33,963 bases of DNA from positions 1 to 33,963 of the forward strand of contig NZ_JAGQDC010000025.1 of NCBI RefSeq assembly GCF_023282985.1, given 5' to 3'. Position 1 is the first letter of the stretch, and the number at the start of each line of letters is the position of its first letter. The notes beneath the pieces were generated by a model. It did no database searches. It saw nothing but the letters and a program-made list of their open reading frames with translations, and was not told where the DNA came from. This document shows, one piece after another, positions 30,215 to 33,963 of the stretch. Origin of the DNA: Serratia silvae (GTDB lineage Bacteria; Pseudomonadota; Gammaproteobacteria; Enterobacterales; Enterobacteriaceae). Both the position numbers and the translations under genes were made by a program.

Positions 30215-32806
30215 ATGCGAACACTGCGTGGTTGTTATCAATGGTTTCTTCTCCTGGCACTGTTAGCCAGCACAACGTTATGGGCGGCCGAAGCGGTTGC
30301 TCCCTGGCCACACAGCGTGATCCTGTCCGGCACCTCCATGGAGCTGCACCAGCCGCAGCTCGACAGTTGGCAAGATAACCTGCTGAAAGGCCGCATGGTG
30401 GTCGCGGTGAAAACCGGCACCCTGACCGATGCCAAAGGTAAAAAACAGGACAAAATCAGCTACGGCGTCGCCTGGTTCAGCGCCCGCACCAGCACCGACA
30501 AGGAACAACGGCAAGTTACACTGGACAATATCAATGTTGAAAAGGTGAACTTCCCGACTGATAGCGCCAATCAAGACCATTATTTAGCCTTATTACGCCA
30601 AGTTCCTGCCAAAATGCTCTTGGTCAGCCTTGACCAGTTGGAGTCCGATCTGGCCATTCAGGATCATGTCCCACAACAGGGCGTAAAGGTAAACAACGCA
30701 CCGCCAAAAATCCTGTTCGCTTTCCAACCCGCCGCACTGGTGTTACTTGATGGGCAACCCGCCTGGCAGGCTAGCGGGCAATCGGGTGTGGAACGCGCCA
30801 TCAATACCCGCTCATTGTTGCTGAAAAAAGACGGCACGCTGTATATCTACTTTGCCAATCAATGGTATACCGCACCAGCCCTTGGCGGGCCTTGGGCGCA
30901 AAAACTCACGGTGCCGTTAGAGCTGACCCAGGCCATGCAGGCCGCAGTGAAAAGTAAGCAGGTCTCCACCGGGCCGCAGGAAAAAACATCGATCACCAAG
31001 CCGGCTGAGATCACCGTCTCCACTGAGCCAGCAGAGATGATCCAGATCGACGGCGATCCGCAGTTTATGCCGATTGACGGCACCCAGCTGTCTTACGTGG
31101 CCAATACCCCTTCGGATGTGTTTATCGATGCCCAACAAAATAACAGCTGGTACGTGCTGGTGTCTGGCCGCTGGTTCCGTGCCGATTCCACCAACGGCCC
31201 CTGGCAGTATGTTGCCGGGAGCGCTCTGCCCGCAGACTTTAGCAATATCCCGTCCGACAGCCCAAAAAGCGCGGTACTGGCCTCGATCCCTGGTACGCCT
31301 GAGGCTCGCGAGGCGCTGATCGCCAACTCGGTACCACAGACCGCCAAAGTGTCACGCAGCAACGCGGTGCTACAGGTTCGTTATGATGGCGGCAGCGCCA
31401 AATTCAGGCCGATAGATGGCACGTCACTGCAATATGCCTGGAACACCGATGTGCCGGTAATCAAGGTAGACGGCAAAAGCTTCTTCGCAGTGAAAAACGG
31501 CGTATGGTTTGCAGCCACCGCACCGCAAGGCCCATGGACGGTTGCCGCCAACGTCCCAGCGGTGATCTACACCATTCCAGCCAATTCTCCTTTGCATTAC
31601 GTGACCTATGTTCGCGTCTACGGCAGCACCAGCGAAGCAGTATACGTCGGTTATACGCCGGGCTATTACGGCACCGTGGCCAGCAATGGCGTGGTGGTGT
31701 ATGGCACCGGATATCCTTGCAACGCCTGGGTTGGCAACGTCTGGTACAGCTGCCCGGCTACCTACGGTTACGGTAGCAGCTTTGCCTGGGACCCGGCGAT
31801 CGGCTGGAGCTTTGGCTTCATCAGCGGCTGGATCTGGGGCAGTGCCTGGAGCCAGCCTTGGTGGGGCCCCTGGTATGGTTACTACCCGCCCTATCATCCT
31901 GGCTACTGGGGTGGCGGCGTGTCGGTGTATAACGTCTATAACCACTGGGGGAACACCGTGGCGCAAGGCGTGCGCGCCGACTGGAGCAATCCGTGGAACG
32001 GCCATTACGGCAGCAACGTGCGCGGCAGTTTCTATAATAACGCCACCGGCGGCCACGGAGCCGGTTACGCCTGGCGCGATACCAACGGCAATAACGGCAT
32101 CACCCGCGGCGGTGCAGGCGGCGTACGCTTCAATCCGCAGACCGGTCGAGCAGTGGCCGCCAACGGTGCCGGGGCTTATAACCCGAATACCGGCAACGGC
32201 ATCGCCGGAGGAGAGCGCAACAGCGTGAATACCAAGACCGGGCGCGTGACCCACAGCCAAAGCATCAGTGGCACCACGCCGCAAGGGGCAGGTAAGGCAG
32301 GCAGCTTTACCACCGCCGGGAAAAATGGCGTGGCGCACGGCTCAGGTTACGTGCATTACAACAAGGAAACCGGCCAGGTGACGCATGGTGGCGTGGTTAA
32401 CGGCCCCGATCGCGTCTACGCCGGGCGCGATGGCAATATCTATCAATACAACGACGGTAGTTGGCAGCAGATGAACGCCAGCGGCAAGTTTGTCAAAAGC
32501 CAGCCTCCGGCAGAGGTCAGCAGCGCCCAGCAGGCCCGCCAACGCGGCGATGAACGTCAGACCGAACGGGCGCAAACCTTGCAAACGCAACCGCGCCTGA
32601 GTCAGGAGCAGCACCAGCAGGTGCAGCAGGTGCAGCAGCGGTTACAACAAAGAACCCCTGCCCAGCAGGCACAGCCACGCATTAACCAGCAACAGCGTCA
32701 GCAGGTACAGCAGCGGTTGCAACAAAGAGCACCGGAACAGCAGCATCAGTTCGATCGCAGTAACTATGAGCCGCGTTTCCATGGGGGCATGGGGGGAAGA
32801 AGGTAG
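30215..32806 (+). CDS. Large exported repeat protein with Gly/Tyr/Trp-rich core and Gln-rich C-terminus
   Basis: 863 residues; not recognised with certainty. I have seen similar proteins labelled carbohydrate-binding family V/XII, without experimental support. A signal peptide (CYQWFLLLALLASTTLWA) predicts export. Three related units end in W-[YF]-x-A-x5-GPW: QWYTAPALGGPW (216-227), RWFRADSTNGPW (319-330) and VWFAATAPQGPW (430-441); the last two also share PIDGTxLxY. Residues 470-570 are very rich in Tyr, Trp, Gly and Pro. Residues 580-740 hold Gly/Asn-rich repeats such as FNPQTGRA, YNPNTGNG and YNKETGQV. The tail (770-863) is Gln/Arg-rich with a duplicated QQVQQRLQQR. No membrane anchor is seen after the signal. 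GAGG precedes the ATG. It stands alone between metR and bioP. Confidence 0.75.
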   Translation: MRTLRGCYQWFLLLALLASTTLWAAEAVAPWPHSVILSGTSMELHQPQLDSWQDNLLKGRMVVAVKTGTLTDAKGKKQDKISYGVAWFSARTSTDKEQRQVTLDNINVEKVNFPTDSANQDHYLALLRQVPAKMLLVSLDQLESDLAIQDHVPQQGVKVNNAPPKILFAFQPAALVLLDGQPAWQASGQSGVERAINTRSLLLKKDGTLYIYFANQWYTAPALGGPWAQKLTVPLELTQAMQAAVKSKQVSTGPQEKTSITKPAEITVSTEPAEMIQIDGDPQFMPIDGTQLSYVANTPSDVFIDAQQNNSWYVLVSGRWFRADSTNGPWQYVAGSALPADFSNIPSDSPKSAVLASIPGTPEAREALIANSVPQTAKVSRSNAVLQVRYDGGSAKFRPIDGTSLQYAWNTDVPVIKVDGKSFFAVKNGVWFAATAPQGPWTVAANVPAVIYTIPANSPLHYVTYVRVYGSTSEAVYVGYTPGYYGTVASNGVVVYGTGYPCNAWVGNVWYSCPATYGYGSSFAWDPAIGWSFGFISGWIWGSAWSQPWWGPWYGYYPPYHPGYWGGGVSVYNVYNHWGNTVAQGVRADWSNPWNGHYGSNVRGSFYNNATGGHGAGYAWRDTNGNNGITRGGAGGVRFNPQTGRAVAANGAGAYNPNTGNGIAGGERNSVNTKTGRVTHSQSISGTTPQGAGKAGSFTTAGKNGVAHGSGYVHYNKETGQVTHGGVVNGPDRVYAGRDGNIYQYNDGSWQQMNASGKFVKSQPPAEVSSAQQARQRGDERQTERAQTLQTQPRLSQEQHQQVQQVQQRLQQRTPAQQAQPRINQQQRQQVQQRLQQRAPEQQHQFDRSNYEPRFHGGMGGRR
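32624..32728 (+). repeat. 30-bp direct repeat in the Gln-rich tail coding region
   Basis: The copies at 32624-32653 and 32699-32728 are identical at 28 of 30 positions, and both differences are silent. They encode the duplicated QQVQQRLQQR and start 75 bp (25 codons) apart, in frame. The tract is prone to expansion or contraction by slippage. Confidence 0.8.
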
Positions 32807-32821
32807 TAGTAGAATTTACAA

Positions 32822-32843
32822 GGGGCGCTGTATGCAGCGCCCC
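32822..32843. terminator. Hairpin after the 863-residue protein gene
   Basis: GGGGCGCTG (32822-32830) pairs with CAGCGCCCC (32835-32843) around TATG. No T-run follows on the plus strand; on the minus strand the arm is followed by TTGTAAATT, so it may serve bioP better. Probably a convergent weak terminator. Confidence 0.5.
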
Positions 32844-32885
32844 CTACGATAAGGCATCCCGCGTTACGTTAGCAGGCACCCAGCG

Positions 32886-33746
32886 TTAATGGGTGCCTTT
32901 CGGCGCTACCCAGCGGCGATGTACCCATAGCGAAGCGACAATCACCGAGCCGCCGATAATAAAGCTGGCCCAGTGCGGCTGCTGATGCCAAACAGCAAAA
33001 TTAACCAACAGGCCCGCAGGCACATGCATGTTATTCATTATGCCCAAAGTACCGGCATCCACCTGTGTCGCCCCGTAGTTCCACATAAAGTAACCCAGCC
33101 CGGAAGCCACCACGCCCAACCAGACCAAAATGCCCCATTGCAGGTTGGTGGTTGGCAGCTGGTTCGGATTACCCCACAGGAACCAGGCGACCACCGCTAC
33201 CGCCGCCGCCCCCAGATAGAACCAGGAAAACGCGGTATGCTGCGGCAGTGGATGCACTTCCATCAGGCGTTTGTAACCCACCATGCCAATGGCGAAGCTG
33301 ATATTCGCCGCCTGCACCAGCAGCAACCCCCACCAGAAGTGATCGCTCAGTTGGTGGTAGCGGATAATCGCCGCCCCCAGCACTGCCAGTAACGCGCTGA
33401 ACAGATAGCCCCAACGAAGCCGGCGGCCACTGATCAGATCGTAAATCAGCGTGATATACAACGGCGTCAGTACCGTAAACAGCAGGAATTCCGACACGGT
33501 CAGATAGATAAAGGCACGGAAGCTGATCAGGTACATGATGCCAAGCTGGAACGCGCCCACCAGCATATACAACAGGATCACTTTCAGCTTGATGTTGCGC
33601 CAGCGCAGGAACGGCAGGAACACCAGCGCCGCCAGCCCAACGCGCATCAGCACCGAGAACCAGCTGTCGACATTGCCTGCCAGGTATTCGCCGATCAGGC
33701 TAAAAGAAAATGCCCATAAAATGGTGGTAATAACCAGAAGCAGCAC
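32886..33746 (-). CDS. bioP: Biotin transporter BioP (YigM), EamA/DMT superfamily
   Basis: 286 residues with about ten membrane helices in two EamA repeats. The sequence follows E. coli YigM closely as I remember it (ITTILWAFSFS, FRAFIYLTVSE, LTPLYITLIYDL, YGATQVDAGTLGIMNNMHVP). YigM is the biotin transporter of E. coli and lies next to metR there too. The start is a GTG at 33746, with AGGG upstream and the same length before ITTILW as E. coli. It is about 13 residues shorter at the C-terminus. A BirA-like operator and a TACAAT -10 lie upstream. Here an extra gene separates it from metR. Confidence 0.87.
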   Translation of the reverse strand: MLLLVITTILWAFSFSLIGEYLAGNVDSWFSVLMRVGLAALVFLPFLRWRNIKLKVILLYMLVGAFQLGIMYLISFRAFIYLTVSEFLLFTVLTPLYITLIYDLISGRRLRWGYLFSALLAVLGAAIIRYHQLSDHFWWGLLLVQAANISFAIGMVGYKRLMEVHPLPQHTAFSWFYLGAAAVAVVAWFLWGNPNQLPTTNLQWGILVWLGVVASGLGYFMWNYGATQVDAGTLGIMNNMHVPAGLLVNFAVWHQQPHWASFIIGGSVIVASLWVHRRWVAPKGTH

Positions 33747-33778
33747 AACAAGTTCACCCTAAAAGATCCGAAAGGGCG

Positions 33779-33825
33779 ATTGTAGCGGAAGCTTGACAAC
33801 AATGTGGTGAAAAGGAGGTTTACAA
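33779..33825 (-). promoter_or_regulatory. bioP promoter with a BirA-like operator
   Basis: GGTTTACAA (33817-33825) is an exact half of the enterobacterial BirA operator TTGTAAACC-N15/16-GGTTTACAA. After 15 bp, TTGACAACA (33793-33801) matches the other half at 6 of 9. On the minus strand a -10 TACAAT lies at 33784-33779, 32 bp before the bioP start, so the operator covers the -35 region. Repression by BirA-biotinyl-AMP would suit a biotin transporter. Confidence 0.55.
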
Positions 33826-33887
33826 CTGAGTTCAAAATAAACTAACGGGCATTTTTGCCTGACTACGTTAGGCTTAAGTCTATGGAG

Positions 33888-33963
33888 TGACCCGTCCTGA
33901 ATAGCGTTGACACGTTTTCGACTTAAATCCGGAGAACGTGATAATGACCGAGTTTAAACGCAC
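33888..33963 (+). mobile_element. Probable left end of an insertion sequence, cut by the window
   Basis: From about 33888 (TGACCCGTCCTGAA...) the sequence no longer looks like the local intergenic DNA. It leads through GGAG to an ATG at 33944 (MTEFKR...), which starts a gene running off the edge. TGACCCGTCC with GTTGACACG shortly after is, as I remember it, how some IS3-family elements of enterobacteria begin. The exact boundary, the family and the right end cannot be checked here. Confidence 0.45.
33944..33963 (+). CDS. Start of a probable transposase gene, partial
   Basis: ATG with GGAG nine bases upstream, then codons for TEFKR before the window ends. Only six complete residues are visible, so the assignment rests entirely on the preceding IS-like terminal sequence. 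If correct it would be OrfA (helix-turn-helix) of an IS3-type element. Confidence 0.4.

Noticed and set aside
31424..32338. Open frame of about 304 codons on the minus strand opposite the 863-residue protein gene
   Set aside because: Ala/Gly/Val-rich antisense frame without recognisable domains. The plus-strand protein has a signal peptide, ribosome site and repeats that explain the DNA.
32875..32897. GGCACCC...GGGTGCC stem overlapping the bioP stop codon
   Set aside because: No T-run on the minus strand and mostly made of coding sequence; weaker than the hairpin at 32822-32843.

Overview
The window is a chromosomal segment of a Gammaproteobacterium, most likely Enterobacterales and close to Serratia/Yersinia. 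This rests on recognising the proteins and the gene order from memory; no database search was made. Almost every protein resembles its Escherichia coli counterpart, and most of the order (rrn operon, hemG, trkH, yigZ, pepQ / fadBA / fre, ubiD / rfaH / tatDCBA, ubiB, ubiJ, ubiE / rmuC / udp / dlhH / metE / metR / bioP) is the E. coli 85-87 min neighbourhood. Departures that point to the Serratia/Yersinia side are pepE between ubiD and rfaH, a hemB of the zinc-independent type after tatD, and an accessory block between udp and rmuC.

Layout. 1-154: an rRNA-type P1 promoter firing out of the left edge, so an rRNA operon probably begins at the border. 155-4144 (minus): pepQ-yigZ-trkH-hemG. 4148-4464: divergent control region with a FadR operator. 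4465-7831 (plus): fadBA, aerobic beta-oxidation, ending in a terminator that faces the terminator of the ubiD-fre pair (minus, 7984-10224). 10439-11885: pepE (minus) and rfaH (plus). 11929-18608 (minus): ubiE-ubiJ-ubiB, tatABC, terminator, tatD-hemB. These serve ubiquinone synthesis, folded-protein export, DNA repair and haem synthesis. 18687-20234: rmuC.

20380-24263 (minus) is the accessory block: an OprD-type porin, an exported histidine-phosphatase-fold protein that lacks its second catalytic histidine, a DedA membrane protein, and a CX5R tyrosine/phosphoinositide-type phosphatase. Beyond it lie udp, with two CRP sites 52 bp apart, and dlhH. The 439 bp between dlhH and metE hold a perfect 18-bp-arm palindrome containing what looks like the 19-bp inside end of IS50/Tn5, and a frameshifted gene remnant.

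26756-30088: divergent metE and metR around a MetJ-like operator. 30215-32806: an 863-residue exported repeat protein of unknown function. 32886-33746: bioP (yigM), the biotin transporter, with a BirA-like operator upstream. The last 76 bases look like the start of an insertion sequence cut by the window edge.

Most of the window is ordinary housekeeping sequence. The items most worth a second look are the IS50-end palindrome, the phosphatase with the missing histidine next to a porin, the 863-residue exported protein, and the BirA-like site at bioP.
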